Assembly: GCF_012935325.2 (NCBI RefSeq)
Contig: NZ_JABBYG020000013.1
Location: 124,001 to 188,000, forward strand
Direction: 5' to 3'
DNA: 64,000 nt
Source: Paenibacillus sp. PL91
Lineage (GTDB): Bacteria > Bacillota > Bacilli > Paenibacillales > Paenibacillaceae
A program made the translations under genes and the position numbers. This document shows, in pieces, positions 53,197-63,088 of this stretch; the first letter of the stretch is position 1, and every line of letters begins with the position of its first letter. The notes under the pieces were generated by a model, which was not told the DNA's origin, made no database searches, and was given only the letters and a program-made list of their open reading frames with translations.

Positions 53197-54309
53197 ATGA
53201 CAGCAACTAAAGGTCTGGAAGGAATTGTTGCAGCGGCGTCGTCCATCAGCTCAATCATTGATGGCGTACTGACATACCGTGGTATCGATATTGACGATCT
53301 CGCAGAAAACGCTACTTTTGAAGAGGTCGCATATCTGCTATGGTACGGTAAATTACCTAATCGTTCCGAGCTTGATGGACTGCAAAAGCAATTGGATCAA
53401 TATGCAGCAGTTCCACAAGGCGTGCTTGATCAAATTAAACTATATCCAAAAGACACAAACTCGATGGCTGCGCTGCGCACAGCTGTTTCAAGCTTGGCAT
53501 TGTACGACAGCTCCGCTAACGATATGACTCCTGAAGCGAATCAACTGAAAGCAATTAAATTACAGGCTCAGTTGCCTACGATTATTGCTGCTTTTGCTCG
53601 CATTCGTCAAGGGAAAGAACCGGTAGCACCAAAGCAAGGCGTATCAATTGCTTATAATTTCCTATATATGCTAACAGGCAACGAGCCGGCTGAAGTGGCT
53701 GTTAAGGCACTTGATCAAGCGCTCGTTCTTCATGCTGACCACGAATTGAACGCATCGACATTTGCAGCTCGCGTTACGGTAGCGACATTGTCGGATATTT
53801 ATTCGGGTGTAACTTCCGCGATCGGGGCTTTGAAAGGTCCTCTTCACGGCGGCGCTAATGAAGCGGTTATGGTCATGCTTGAAGAAATCGGTACAGCGGC
53901 AAACGTTGAGAGCTTTATCAACAACGCGCTTGCGAACAAAGTTAAAATTATGGGCTTTGGTCACCGCGTTTACAAAAACGGCGATCCACGCGCGAAGCAT
54001 TTGCAAAAAATGTCCCGCGAGCTTGGCAAGCTGACAGGCAATATGGAGCTTTATGAAATGTCTGTCAAAATCGAAGAATTGGTAACGGGACAAAAGGGCT
54101 TGAAGCCAAACGTTGACTTCTACTCTGCATCCGTATACACAACGCTTGAAATTCCACGCGACCTGTTTACGCCTATCTTTGCGATCAGCCGTGTATCCGG
54201 TTGGAGCGCGCATATCCTTGAGCAATACCAAGATAACCGCTTGATTCGCCCGCGTGCTGATTATGTAGGTCCAGTTAACGCGAAATACATTCCAATTGAA
54301 CAGCGTTAA
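53197..54309 (+). CDS. citZ: Citrate synthase
   Basis: 370 residues from ATG 53197 (AAAGGAGAGAG upstream); the longer frame from 53005 crosses the regulatory region. Catalytic His and Asp in HADHELNAS, GFGHRVYKN and PNVDFYSA are all present. First enzyme of the citZ-icd-mdh cluster. A hairpin separates it from icd. Confidence 0.94.
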   Translation: MTATKGLEGIVAAASSISSIIDGVLTYRGIDIDDLAENATFEEVAYLLWYGKLPNRSELDGLQKQLDQYAAVPQGVLDQIKLYPKDTNSMAALRTAVSSLALYDSSANDMTPEANQLKAIKLQAQLPTIIAAFARIRQGKEPVAPKQGVSIAYNFLYMLTGNEPAEVAVKALDQALVLHADHELNASTFAARVTVATLSDIYSGVTSAIGALKGPLHGGANEAVMVMLEEIGTAANVESFINNALANKVKIMGFGHRVYKNGDPRAKHLQKMSRELGKLTGNMELYEMSVKIEELVTGQKGLKPNVDFYSASVYTTLEIPRDLFTPIFAISRVSGWSAHILEQYQDNRLIRPRADYVGPVNAKYIPIEQR

Positions 54310-54324
54310 TCGTTAAAATAAGTT

Positions 54325-54379
54325 ACAATGGAAGGAGAGGGCAGACGCGAACGGGCTGTTCGCTCTTCTCCTTCATTGT
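54325..54379 (+). terminator. Long hairpin between citZ and icd
   Basis: Outer arms ACAATGGAAGGAGA / TCTCCTTCATTGT with one bulge and an inner GCGAAC / GTTCGC. It is followed by AAATAAAA rather than a T run, so it may be a partial terminator or mRNA stabiliser between the two genes. Confidence 0.5.
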
Positions 54380-54439
54380 GAAATAAAACTAATACATACC
54401 TGCACATCGGTAGGTACCATTCTAAGGAGGATTTTATTC

Positions 54440-55735
54440 ATGGCTCAGTTCGAAAAATTCGCGCTTCCAACAGAAGGCGAGAAAATCACAATAGACAACG
54501 GTGTACTTAACGTACCTAACAACCCTATCATTCCTTTCATCGAAGGCGACGGCACAGGCCGCGACATCTGGAAAGCTTCGAAGCGCGCACTTGATGCAGC
54601 GGTAGAAAAAGCTTACAACGGCGAGAAAAAAATTGCTTGGTATGAAGTATTTGCCGGCGAAAAAGCATTCAACGAATACGGCGAGTGGCTGCCTGCTGAT
54701 ACACTTACAGCAATTCGTGAATATATCGTTGCGATTAAAGGTCCCTTGACGACGCCTATCGGCGGCGGTATCCGTTCTTTGAACGTTGCTCTTCGTCAAG
54801 AGCTTGATCTATACACATGCCTTCGTCCAGTACGTTACTTCACTGGCGTTCCATCCCCAGTAAAACGTCCTGAGCTTGTTGACATGGTTATTTTCCGTGA
54901 AAACACTGAGGATATCTATGCGGGTATCGAGTACCAAGAAGGTTCCCCAGAAGTGAAAAAAGTGATCGAGTTCCTTCAAAAAGAAATGGGAGCAAACAAA
55001 ATCCGCTTCCCTGAAACTTCCGGTATCGGCATCAAGCCAGTATCCAAAGAAGGCTCGCAACGTCTTGTTCGCGCAGCGATTGAGTATGCAATTAAGCACG
55101 GCAAGAAATCCGTTACGCTTGTACACAAAGGCAATATCATGAAATATACAGAAGGCGCGTTCAAAAACTGGGGCTACGAAGTGGCTGAGCATGAGTTCGC
55201 TAACGAGACTTTCACATGGGGCGAATACGACCGCATTAAAGAAGCTCAAGGCACTGAAGCTGCTAACCAAGCACAAAAAGATGCAGAAGCTGCTGGCAAG
55301 CTGATCGTTAAAGACGCAATTGCTGACATCGCTTTGCAACAAGTACTAACTCGTCCAACTGATTTCGATGTTATCGCAACATTGAATTTGAACGGTGACT
55401 ACCTGTCCGATGCACTAGCTGCACAAGTTGGCGGTATCGGTATCGCTCCAGGCGCGAACATCAACTACTTGACTGGACATGCGATCTTCGAAGCAACACA
55501 CGGTACAGCTCCTAAATACGCCGACCTTGACGTTGTAAACCCAGGTTCCGTAATCCTTTCCGGCGTAATGCTTCTTGAGCACCTAGGCTGGCAAGAAGCG
55601 GCTGACCTTATCTATAAAGGTATGGAAGCTTCTATCAACAACAAAACCGTAACTTATGACTTCGCACGCTTGATGGAAGGCGCAACAGAAGTAAAATGTT
55701 CCGCTTTCGCAGACGAAATCATCAAAAACATGTAG
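54440..55735 (+). CDS. icd: NADP-dependent isocitrate dehydrogenase
   Basis: 431 residues. Substrate site with Ser and Arg in GGGIRSLNVALRQELDLYTCLRP, FRENTEDIYAG, and the metal/cofactor segment YLSDALAAQVGGIGIAPGANIN. The phosphate-loop residues after HGTAPKYA (His-Gly-Thr-Ala-Pro) fit an NADP enzyme. Makes 2-oxoglutarate in the TCA cycle. AAGGAGG precedes the ATG. Confidence 0.94.
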   Translation: MAQFEKFALPTEGEKITIDNGVLNVPNNPIIPFIEGDGTGRDIWKASKRALDAAVEKAYNGEKKIAWYEVFAGEKAFNEYGEWLPADTLTAIREYIVAIKGPLTTPIGGGIRSLNVALRQELDLYTCLRPVRYFTGVPSPVKRPELVDMVIFRENTEDIYAGIEYQEGSPEVKKVIEFLQKEMGANKIRFPETSGIGIKPVSKEGSQRLVRAAIEYAIKHGKKSVTLVHKGNIMKYTEGAFKNWGYEVAEHEFANETFTWGEYDRIKEAQGTEAANQAQKDAEAAGKLIVKDAIADIALQQVLTRPTDFDVIATLNLNGDYLSDALAAQVGGIGIAPGANINYLTGHAIFEATHGTAPKYADLDVVNPGSVILSGVMLLEHLGWQEAADLIYKGMEASINNKTVTYDFARLMEGATEVKCSAFADEIIKNM

Positions 55736-56098
55736 TCTGATCTTCCATTGAATAAGGGAACCGTTTGATCCCCATAATCTTAATAGGGTATGCATATGGT
55801 TTGTGAATAGGTTTAGGTAGAATCACGTCCCGCGGGACAAATTCCTGTCCGCGCACAAACGGAAAGCGTGTCCCAAAGGGACGTAAGCGATCCATGCTCC
55901 AAAGTCGCACAGAAAACCTGTTGTCCTCCTATGTTAGTCCAATTAGCGGGTATCCAGAGGGCGCAGCGCCTTGGGGTCCTCCCTTGGAAGGGAGGATTTA
56001 GGCGGGTTCGAAAACGCACTTAGAGGGATTAATGCAGCAAATAAGACGGGGGTCAAAGGGGTCTCCCCTTAAAAAATGTTACAGGAGGGTTATACAAG
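55736..56098. other. Structured, G+C-rich element between icd and mdh
   Basis: 363 bp without a gene. It holds GTCCC-GC-GGGAC (55827-55838), GTCCC-AAA-GGGAC (55870-55882), GGCGC-A-GCGCC (55960-55970), TCCTCCCTT-GG-AAGGGAGGA (55977-55996) and AAGGGG-TCT-CCCCTT (56056-56070). Base composition and hairpin density differ from the genes around it. It could be an inserted dispersed repeat or a structured leader of mdh. No known riboswitch was recognised. Confidence 0.6.
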
Positions 56099-57040
56099 AT
56101 GGCTATTAAACGCAAAAAAATTACAGTCGTTGGAGCGGGTTTCACAGGGGCTACTACAGCGCTTATGCTTGCTCAGAAAGAACTAGGCGATATTGTTCTT
56201 GTTGATATCGCACCGCTTGAAAACCCAACTAAAGGTAAAGCGCTAGATATGCTTGAAGCAACTCCTGTACTTGGAGTGGACGCTAACATTAGCGGAACTT
56301 CCAACTATGAAGATACAAAAGATTCCGATGTTGTCATCATCACAGCTGGTATCGCTCGTAAGCCGGGCATGAGCCGTGACGATCTTGTCAGCACAAACGC
56401 TGGCATCGTAAAATCCGTTTGTGAAAACATTAAAGCGACTAGCCCTAACGCTTATGTCATCATCTTAAGCAACCCGGTCGATGCTATGACTTATGCGGCA
56501 TTCCAGACGCTTGGTTTTCCTAAAAACCGCGTAATCGGCCAATCCGGCGTCCTTGATACAGCTCGCTACTGCACATTTATTGCGCAAGAGCTTAACGTAT
56601 CCGTTGAAGACGTTCGCGGCTTCGTGCTTGGCGGACATGGCGACGATATGGTTCCGCTCGTTCGCTACTCGAACGTTGGCGGCATTCCAATCGAAAAGCT
56701 TATCTCTGCAGAACGCATTGAAGCAATCGTACAACGCGCTCGCGTTGGCGGCGGCGAAATCGTTAACCTGCTTGGCAATGGCAGCGCGTATTATGCGCCT
56801 GCAGCTTCGCTCGTGCAAATGACGGAAGCGATTCTTAAAGACAAAAAACGGATTATTCCGGTTATCGCATTGCTTGAGGGCGAATACGGCTATGACAACC
56901 TGTTCATGGGCGTTCCAACGATCATTGGCGGCGACGGCATCGAGAAGGTGCTTGAGCTTGATTTGACTGCTGAAGAGAAAGCAGCTCTTGATAAATCCGC
57001 CCAATCCGTACGGAACGTCATACAAGTAGTAACAGGCTAA
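56099..57040 (+). CDS. mdh: Malate dehydrogenase
   Basis: 313 residues, LDH-like type. NAD-binding VVGAGFTGATTALMLA, with Asp after the second strand (VLVDIA), substrate Arg residues in ARKPGMSRDDLV, and catalytic His in GGHGDDMVPL. The usual glycine-rich loop GxGNIGxT has Phe-Thr-Gly in place of Asn-Ile-Gly, a mild variation. AGGAGGG precedes the ATG. Ends at a strong terminator. Confidence 0.93.
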   Translation: MAIKRKKITVVGAGFTGATTALMLAQKELGDIVLVDIAPLENPTKGKALDMLEATPVLGVDANISGTSNYEDTKDSDVVIITAGIARKPGMSRDDLVSTNAGIVKSVCENIKATSPNAYVIILSNPVDAMTYAAFQTLGFPKNRVIGQSGVLDTARYCTFIAQELNVSVEDVRGFVLGGHGDDMVPLVRYSNVGGIPIEKLISAERIEAIVQRARVGGGEIVNLLGNGSAYYAPAASLVQMTEAILKDKKRIIPVIALLEGEYGYDNLFMGVPTIIGGDGIEKVLELDLTAEEKAALDKSAQSVRNVIQVVTG

Positions 57041-57078
57041 TTAGCGGATATACTCGCTGTTTATAAAAGAATGCGTTT

Positions 57079-57126
57079 GGGAGGACCCTGACAGAATGCT
57101 GCCAGGGTCCTCCCTGTTTATTTTTA
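57079..57126 (+). terminator. Terminator after mdh
   Basis: GGGAGGACCCTG / CAGGGTCCTCCC with a 12-nt loop and a T-rich tail. Confidence 0.85.
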
Positions 57127-57143
57127 CAAAGGAGGGATGAAGG

Positions 57144-59309
57144 TTGATCGAACAAGCTAGACAAGCTTTGAAACGGGTATACGGCTATGACTCTTTCCGC
57201 AAGGGACAGGAAGATATTATAGCAGGCATATTGGACGGACGAGATACGCTGGCTATTTTGCCGACCGGTGGAGGGAAGTCGATCTGTTATCAAATTCCAT
57301 CGATGCTGCTGCCGGGCACATCGCTTGTAATATCGCCGCTCATATCGCTCATGAAGGATCAGGTTGATGCGCTTAGGCGGGTAGGGGTGTCAGCTGCGTT
57401 TCTGAACAGCTCGCTTGGTGCCGCCGAATACCGCGAGGTGATGCGGAGCGCGATGCAGGGAGAATACAAGCTGCTCTACGTTGCGCCTGAGCGACTTGAT
57501 GCACCGATGTTCCAATCGCTTTCCGAGCAGCTGTCAATTCCGCTGATCGCTATAGACGAAGCGCACTGCGTATCCCAATGGGGGCATGATTTCAGGCCAA
57601 GCTATCGCCAGCTTGCCGGCTGGATAGCAAGAATGAAGGATCGGCCGCTTGTTGCAGCCTTTACGGCTACGGCAACGAACGAGGTAGCGCTCGACATTTC
57701 AGAAATGCTCAAGCTTCGAGATCCTAGCGTTTTTGTAACAGGCTTTGCACGGCCAAATCTATCGCTTTCCGTCGTTACCGGCGTGGATAAGAAAAAGTTT
57801 CTTGAGAGCTATGTGGCAGAGCGCAAGGAGCAATCGGGCATTATATATGCAGCTACCAGAAAAGAAGTTGAGAACGTATATGAGCAGCTTACGCGCAGAG
57901 GCATTTTGGCTGGTAAATATCATGGCGGGCTCTCCGATGCGGAGCGAGCTGATACGCAAGAGAAGTTTAGATTTGATGAGATTCGCGTCATGGTCGCGAC
58001 GAACGCTTTTGGCATGGGCATCGATAAGCCAAACGTTCGCTTCGTCCTGCACTGGCAAATGACGAGCGATATTGAATCGTATTACCAAGAGGCAGGGCGT
58101 GCGGGAAGGGATGGGGAGGAAAGTGAATGCATCCTCTTGTTCGAGCCAGCTGACATGCAGGTTCAGCGCTTCCTGATTGAGCAGGGCACTGGCAATACGG
58201 ACCGCAAATCGATTCAGCTGTCCAAGCTGCATACAATGATGAATTATAGCCGAACGCAGCGCTGCTTGCAGCAGTTTATCGTCGATTATTTCGGAGAAAC
58301 CGGCGTAGAGGCCTGCGGCAAATGCAGCAGTTGTCTCGATAAGAGTGAGCCGGTTAACCGGACGGAGGAAGCGAAGATGGCGCTCTCCTGCGTCGGCCGA
58401 ATGAAAGGCCGCTTCGGCGTAACGATGGCAGCCAAGGTGCTGAAAGGCTCGCGCGACAAGCGCTTGCTTGAATTTGGACTGGACCGCTTGTCGACATACG
58501 GACTTATGCGCCATTTACCCGAGAAGGAAATTGCGGATTGGCTTTATTGGCTCGTATCGGAAGGCTATTTGAAGCTTAGCGAGGGGCAATATCCAGTCGT
58601 TTCTTTAACGGCGAGCGCGCTGCCTGTTCTGGAAGGCCGCGAATCGATTATGCAAAGAGTTCGAGCGACTGTCCGGCAAACGGCGTCAGCCGATTACGCG
58701 AATGCTTCTCCGCTGTTCGATGCGCTTAAACAATGGCGCAAAGAGAAAGCAGCCGTGGAAGGCGTGCCGCCGTTCATGCTATTTTTTGATGCGACGCTTC
58801 GGGAAATTGCGAATGTACAGCCGCAGACGGTGGATCAGCTGCTAGGCGTGAAGGGGATAGGATCTGCGAAGGCTGAGAAATACGGAGAGGGATTGCTCTC
58901 CATTATACAATCGTTTGGAGGCGAGGGTGTCTCGTCAGAAACGGGCACTGCAGCTCCTAAAGCTTCTCTTAAAGTAAACACTTCTTCTAATAAAAGAGCT
59001 GCGGGTGACGAGGAGCCGAGCTATTTAACTACGCTTGCGCGGTTTCAAGCCGGCATTGAGCCGGATGATATTGCGAAAGAGCGCGGATTAAGCAGAGTAA
59101 CGGTTGAGGGGCATTTAATTCGCTGCGCTGACGAAGGCGAGGAGATCGATTGGAGCCGCATCATACCGGCTGAATACGAGCAATTGATTGTTGAAGCGAT
59201 CGGAGAGCTTGGGAATGAGAAGCTTCGGCCGATCAAAGAGGCTTTGCCTGAGGAAGTCACTTATTTTGCGATTCATGGCGTTATGAGCAAGTATGGTTTT
59301 AAAGCATAA
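57144..59309 (+). CDS. recQ: ATP-dependent DNA helicase RecQ
   Basis: 721 residues from TTG 57144 behind GGAGGGATGAAGG. Helicase core: Walker A LPTGGGKSICYQ, DEAHCVSQWGHDFRP, TATA, AGRAGRDG. Then a zinc-binding RecQ-C domain (ACGKCSSC), winged helix, HRDC (about 515-590, ending LLGVKGIGSAKAEKYG) and a C-terminal HTH_40-type domain (YLTTLARFQAGIEPDDIAKE). Acts in recombination and replication repair. Probably monocistronic. Confidence 0.92.
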   Translation: MIEQARQALKRVYGYDSFRKGQEDIIAGILDGRDTLAILPTGGGKSICYQIPSMLLPGTSLVISPLISLMKDQVDALRRVGVSAAFLNSSLGAAEYREVMRSAMQGEYKLLYVAPERLDAPMFQSLSEQLSIPLIAIDEAHCVSQWGHDFRPSYRQLAGWIARMKDRPLVAAFTATATNEVALDISEMLKLRDPSVFVTGFARPNLSLSVVTGVDKKKFLESYVAERKEQSGIIYAATRKEVENVYEQLTRRGILAGKYHGGLSDAERADTQEKFRFDEIRVMVATNAFGMGIDKPNVRFVLHWQMTSDIESYYQEAGRAGRDGEESECILLFEPADMQVQRFLIEQGTGNTDRKSIQLSKLHTMMNYSRTQRCLQQFIVDYFGETGVEACGKCSSCLDKSEPVNRTEEAKMALSCVGRMKGRFGVTMAAKVLKGSRDKRLLEFGLDRLSTYGLMRHLPEKEIADWLYWLVSEGYLKLSEGQYPVVSLTASALPVLEGRESIMQRVRATVRQTASADYANASPLFDALKQWRKEKAAVEGVPPFMLFFDATLREIANVQPQTVDQLLGVKGIGSAKAEKYGEGLLSIIQSFGGEGVSSETGTAAPKASLKVNTSSNKRAAGDEEPSYLTTLARFQAGIEPDDIAKERGLSRVTVEGHLIRCADEGEEIDWSRIIPAEYEQLIVEAIGELGNEKLRPIKEALPEEVTYFAIHGVMSKYGFKA

Positions 59310-59523
59310 AGCGGCTTGCTATTGAGGAATAAGCAATGGATAACGCAAAGTGTGAAAACTTATGTAACGATTCTTAATTAATTCGGCAAAAAAGGCTATA
59401 AACCAACGTATTGGTAGCGTAGTCATTTGAAAAAAATCTCGTTTCTGATAAACTATTTGTTAGATACGATTTTGGCAATAGCGGATCGTTGATTACGCTT
59501 TACCAAAACAGGAGGAGTTAATA

Positions 59524-59955
59524 ATGTTTAAAGTAATGTTGTTTTTGCATGTGCTAGGGGCAGTAGGGATGGGATTCTATATCGTGCTCCCAATCATGGT
59601 TGGAAGAGCATCCAAACTTGCTGGAGTTGGACAAGGCGGTCTAGCGGACGGTTTGCTCTCAGCTAATCGCATTGCCCAGTACTTCCTGGTGCTGCAGCTG
59701 CTGACAGGCGGTTACTTGATGTCTCAGGCGGATTACACTGTAGCATGGATGGTTATTATTATCTTGCTATTCCTTGGCATTGCCGCGCTCGGCGGAATCA
59801 TTTCCAAACCGCTTAAGCTCGTCGTTGCTTCCATTAATGACGGCAAAAGCGCTACAGCGCATATTAACAAAGCACGCGTTTTGAGCATCATCGTGTTGGT
59901 GCTTTATATCGTTATCATTTACTTCATGAAATTTCCGATGCTTCAAGGCCAATAA
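59524..59955 (+). CDS. Integral membrane protein of unknown function
   Basis: 143 residues with four hydrophobic helices (about 4-24, 50-66, 75-93, 117-136). The layout resembles small DUF2269-like four-helix proteins, but I am not sure of the family. CAGGAGGAG precedes the ATG. A sugar kinase gene follows 41 bp later. Confidence 0.7.
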   Translation: MFKVMLFLHVLGAVGMGFYIVLPIMVGRASKLAGVGQGGLADGLLSANRIAQYFLVLQLLTGGYLMSQADYTVAWMVIIILLFLGIAALGGIISKPLKLVVASINDGKSATAHINKARVLSIIVLVLYIVIIYFMKFPMLQGQ

Positions 59956-59996
59956 TAAAAATCGTAGATTATATAACGCTGTAGGGGGATTGCAAC

Positions 59997-60953
59997 GTGC
60001 ATGAATCATCGCCGCAAATTGTAACGTTTGGCGAATCAATGGCTCTGTTTATGCCGCAGGAGCATAAGTCCATCGAACGCGCTGCGACACTTGAGCAGAG
60101 CTTCGGCGGAGCAGAAAGCAATGTCGCAATCGGACTTGCGCGTCTCGGTTCCTCTGTAGGCTGGTTTGGAGCACTCGGTGACGATCCGTTCGGCAAAATA
60201 ATTTTGAAAACGCTGCGCGGCGAAGGCGTGGACGTATCCCGAGCTCAGATTAGCGCAGATGCGCCAACGGGCATGATGTTCCGCGAGCACGTAGCAGGCA
60301 GACTAGCCGTCCATTACTTCAGAAAGCATTCGGCTGCCAGCCGCATGCGTCCCGAGGAGCTTGACGAAAATTATATTCGCGGAGCAAAGCTGCTTCATGT
60401 CACTGGCATTACCGCAGCGCTCAGCGAGGATTGCCGCAAGACGCTTCGCCGTGCGGTCGACATCGCAAAAGAGGCCGGCGTGCTGGTCAGCTTTGACCCG
60501 AATTTGCGCCTTAAGCTGTGGTCCATCGAGGAAGCACGCGAGACGCTATTGCCGCTTGCCGCGGATGCGGATTATTTTTTGCCGGGCTGGGACGAGCTTA
60601 AGCTATTGTACGATACAGATGACTATGAGCAGGTCAAAGGCGAGCTGTCGAAATTGAAGGCAATCTCCATTATTAAAGGCAGAGGCGATACGACAGTTGT
60701 ATTGAACAACGGCCAAGAGGAAAGCTTGCCCTTCTATCCAGCTGAGCAGGTTGTAGATACGGTAGGTGCGGGAGACGGTTTCTGTGCGGGCTTCTTGGCC
60801 GGCATCATGAAAGGCTTGTCTCCCGTTGAAGCAGTGCGTCTTGCCAGCATCAACGGATCGTTGGTTGTACAAATGCGCGGCGACTGGGAAGCATTGCCGG
60901 AGTGGGAAGTCGTCCAGCAGCGGATGTCCGCTAAGGCTTGGGTGGAGCGCTGA
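59997..60953 (+). CDS. PfkB-family sugar kinase (2-keto-3-deoxygluconate kinase-like)
   Basis: 318 residues from GTG 59997 behind TAGGGGGA. Ribokinase-fold signatures: FGGAESNVAIGLARLG near the N terminus and the catalytic DTVGAGDGFCAGFLAG. The N-terminal FGESMALFMP and FDPNLRLKLW segments fit KdgK-type kinases. The adjacent DeoR regulator is 2 bp downstream, so sugar-induced expression is likely. The exact sugar is uncertain. Confidence 0.8.
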   Translation: MHESSPQIVTFGESMALFMPQEHKSIERAATLEQSFGGAESNVAIGLARLGSSVGWFGALGDDPFGKIILKTLRGEGVDVSRAQISADAPTGMMFREHVAGRLAVHYFRKHSAASRMRPEELDENYIRGAKLLHVTGITAALSEDCRKTLRRAVDIAKEAGVLVSFDPNLRLKLWSIEEARETLLPLAADADYFLPGWDELKLLYDTDDYEQVKGELSKLKAISIIKGRGDTTVVLNNGQEESLPFYPAEQVVDTVGAGDGFCAGFLAGIMKGLSPVEAVRLASINGSLVVQMRGDWEALPEWEVVQQRMSAKAWVER

Positions 60954-60955
60954 TA

Positions 60956-61738
60956 ATGGCTGATGTGAACGGGTCCAAAGGGCAGCGCCGCCGAGAGGCT
61001 GTACTGCAGCTGCTGAAGCAGCAGGGACGAGTAACGATAGCGGAGATGGTCGAGCGCTTTGGCTGCTCTGAAGCGACTGCGCGTCGCGATTTGGAGCAAA
61101 TGGAGGCCGATTATCCGGTAATCCGCACCATTGGCGGAGCGATGTACGATGGGATGAATTCCGTTCGAGACCTGCCTTTTGCCGAAAAGGAAGGGCTGTC
61201 GATTTTGGAGAAAGAGCGAATCGCCGAGCTAGCTGCTTCATTAATCTACGAAGGCGATGTCATCGCGCTCTCCGGTGGTACAACCAACTTCTTAATTGCG
61301 AAGATTTTAAAATCCCGCAAAGGCATAACGGTCGTAACCAATGCGGTTAACATTGCGATGGAGCTGGCGGGAAGCGACATTCAGGTTGTCGTAACCGGAG
61401 GCATAATGCGCCATAATAGCTTCGAGCTATGCGGACCGTTAGGCGAGGGCATGGTTGCCCATTTGCATATTGGGAAAATGTTCATCGGCGTTGACGGCAT
61501 CTCTGCCTCAGGCGGCATTACAACCTACTCGGAGCAAGAAGCGCAAATCGCCAAAGCACTCATAAAGCGTTCGCAGGCGGCGTATGCCGTATTCGATCAT
61601 ACGAAAACCGGGCGTACCTCGCTCTTCTCTATCGCTTCCTTAACGGAGCTTCGCGGCGTCATTACCGATGTTCCGCTTACGGATGAGCTTGAGGCTGCGG
61701 TGGAGCTGCATGGCATTTCCGTTCATGTGACGGGGTAG
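60956..61738 (+). CDS. DeoR/GlpR-family transcriptional regulator
   Basis: 260 residues from ATG 60956; the binding site GGTGGAG lies in the end of the kinase gene. N-terminal DeoR winged HTH (VTIAEMVERFGCSEATARRDL) and a C-terminal sugar-phosphate sensor domain (DVIALSGGTTNFLIAK). Likely represses the kinase gene; it might also act on the converging nagBA operon (inference). Confidence 0.87.
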   Translation: MADVNGSKGQRRREAVLQLLKQQGRVTIAEMVERFGCSEATARRDLEQMEADYPVIRTIGGAMYDGMNSVRDLPFAEKEGLSILEKERIAELAASLIYEGDVIALSGGTTNFLIAKILKSRKGITVVTNAVNIAMELAGSDIQVVVTGGIMRHNSFELCGPLGEGMVAHLHIGKMFIGVDGISASGGITTYSEQEAQIAKALIKRSQAAYAVFDHTKTGRTSLFSIASLTELRGVITDVPLTDELEAAVELHGISVHVTG

Positions 61739-61805
61739 CGTAAAATTAATAGAAAGCAATACTTCATAAAAGCTACGTTTTATGGCGAGTCCTGAATAAC
61801 GTGCG

Positions 61806-61855
61806 AAAAAGCCTCCAAAGCCACTACATAAGTGGGGATGGAGGCTTTTTTTTGT
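61806..61855. terminator. Bidirectional terminator between deoR-type gene and nagA
   Basis: Outer stem AAAGCCTCCA / TGGAGGCTTT with A's before and eight T's after, and an inner CCACT / AGTGG. Confidence 0.85.
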
Positions 61856-61896
61856 AGGATGATTCATGCTTTCATGGTATACGTTAGTTTACTATA

Positions 61897-63087
61897 TTAC
61901 TGCGCTACATAAACGGAGCGGCCCTGCACCCAAGTCTGCTGGACGTTCAAATTTGAATCGGTCCATACAAGGTCGGCTTGCTTGCCGTTTGCAATGGAGC
62001 CGGTACGGTCGCTTATGCCGAGCTGCTTCGCTGCATTGCCGCTAGCAAGTCGGCTGACCTCATCGATCGTTAAGCTGGAATTTTCAAGAATAAAGCGAAT
62101 GGCGCCGATCATCGTCAAGCAGCTCCCTGCGAGGGCGTTGCCTTCAAGCAAACGCGCTTCGCCGTCCTTCACGATAACGGCTAAGCCGCCCAGACTGTAT
62201 TCGCCGTCCGGCATGCCGGCTGCAGCCATCGCATCGGTGATGAGGATGACCTTGTCTTGTGGTTTCGCTGCAAGCACGAGCCGGATCGCCGCCGGATGCA
62301 CATGAATGCCGTCAGCGATGAGCTCGGCTGCAATCCGGTCATCGGTAAGTACCGCGCCAAGCGTTCCAGGCTCGCGATGATGAAGGCCGCGCATCGCATT
62401 AAACGTATGAACCGCCTGCGACAGACCTGCATTCGCTGCGGCAATTACTTCATCATAGACGGCATCGGTATGACCGCATGCTATATTGATGCCTTGCTCA
62501 GCAAGCCAAGCTATCGTCTCGATAGCGCCGTTTTTTTCTGGAGCTAGCGTAAGCTGACGGATGAGCTCGGGCCATTTTGCATGCCACTGCTTCATCCATT
62601 CAAGCTGAGGGTCTTTAATGAAAATTGGATTTTGCGCACCAGGCCATTTTTCACTAATGAAGGGGCCTTCCAAATGAACGCCGTACAAGGCTGCATAAGG
62701 CATTTCGCTGCTGCGGTAGTCCGCTACCGCTTGCAATACATCTTCTATTGCATCCTTTGCTGCGGTCATCGTGGTAGCCAGCATGCCCGTCGTTCCTTGC
62801 GAGGCATGAAATTTAGTAATCGCATCAAAGCTTTCGCGGCTCGCGTCCATAAAATCAGCGCCGAAACCGCCATGTACGTGAACGTCAATAAAGCCTGGCA
62901 GCAGAAAGCCGCCTTGACCATCTATTGTAGGAAGCTCTTTCGTCACTGCTCCTGCCGATTCCTTGTCGTCCTCCGAAATGACCTGAGCGATTTTACCATC
63001 TTGAACGACGACACTTCCGGTAACAACTCGGTTCTCCAGTACGATATTTACATTGCGAATGAGCCAGTTAGCAGGGTTTGCTGTCAT
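61897..63087 (-). CDS. nagA: N-acetylglucosamine-6-phosphate deacetylase
   Basis: 396 residues. Amidohydrolase motifs: PGFIDVHVHGGFG, Glu in GVHLEGPFIS, His residues in ACGHTDA and VHTFNAMRGLHHREPG, and catalytic Asp in ILITDAMAAAG. Converts GlcNAc-6-P to glucosamine-6-P for NagB. Starts 1 bp after the nagB stop. Confidence 0.93.
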   Translation of the reverse strand: MTANPANWLIRNVNIVLENRVVTGSVVVQDGKIAQVISEDDKESAGAVTKELPTIDGQGGFLLPGFIDVHVHGGFGADFMDASRESFDAITKFHASQGTTGMLATTMTAAKDAIEDVLQAVADYRSSEMPYAALYGVHLEGPFISEKWPGAQNPIFIKDPQLEWMKQWHAKWPELIRQLTLAPEKNGAIETIAWLAEQGINIACGHTDAVYDEVIAAANAGLSQAVHTFNAMRGLHHREPGTLGAVLTDDRIAAELIADGIHVHPAAIRLVLAAKPQDKVILITDAMAAAGMPDGEYSLGGLAVIVKDGEARLLEGNALAGSCLTMIGAIRFILENSSLTIDEVSRLASGNAAKQLGISDRTGSIANGKQADLVWTDSNLNVQQTWVQGRSVYVAQ

Positions 63088-63088
63088 T

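Noticed and set aside
54809..55342. Long ORF antisense to icd
   Set aside because: Shadow of a highly biased coding frame; no binding site and no family match.
56465..57025. Long ORF antisense to mdh
   Set aside because: Shadow ORF with Cys/Asn/Arg-rich sequence unlike a real protein.
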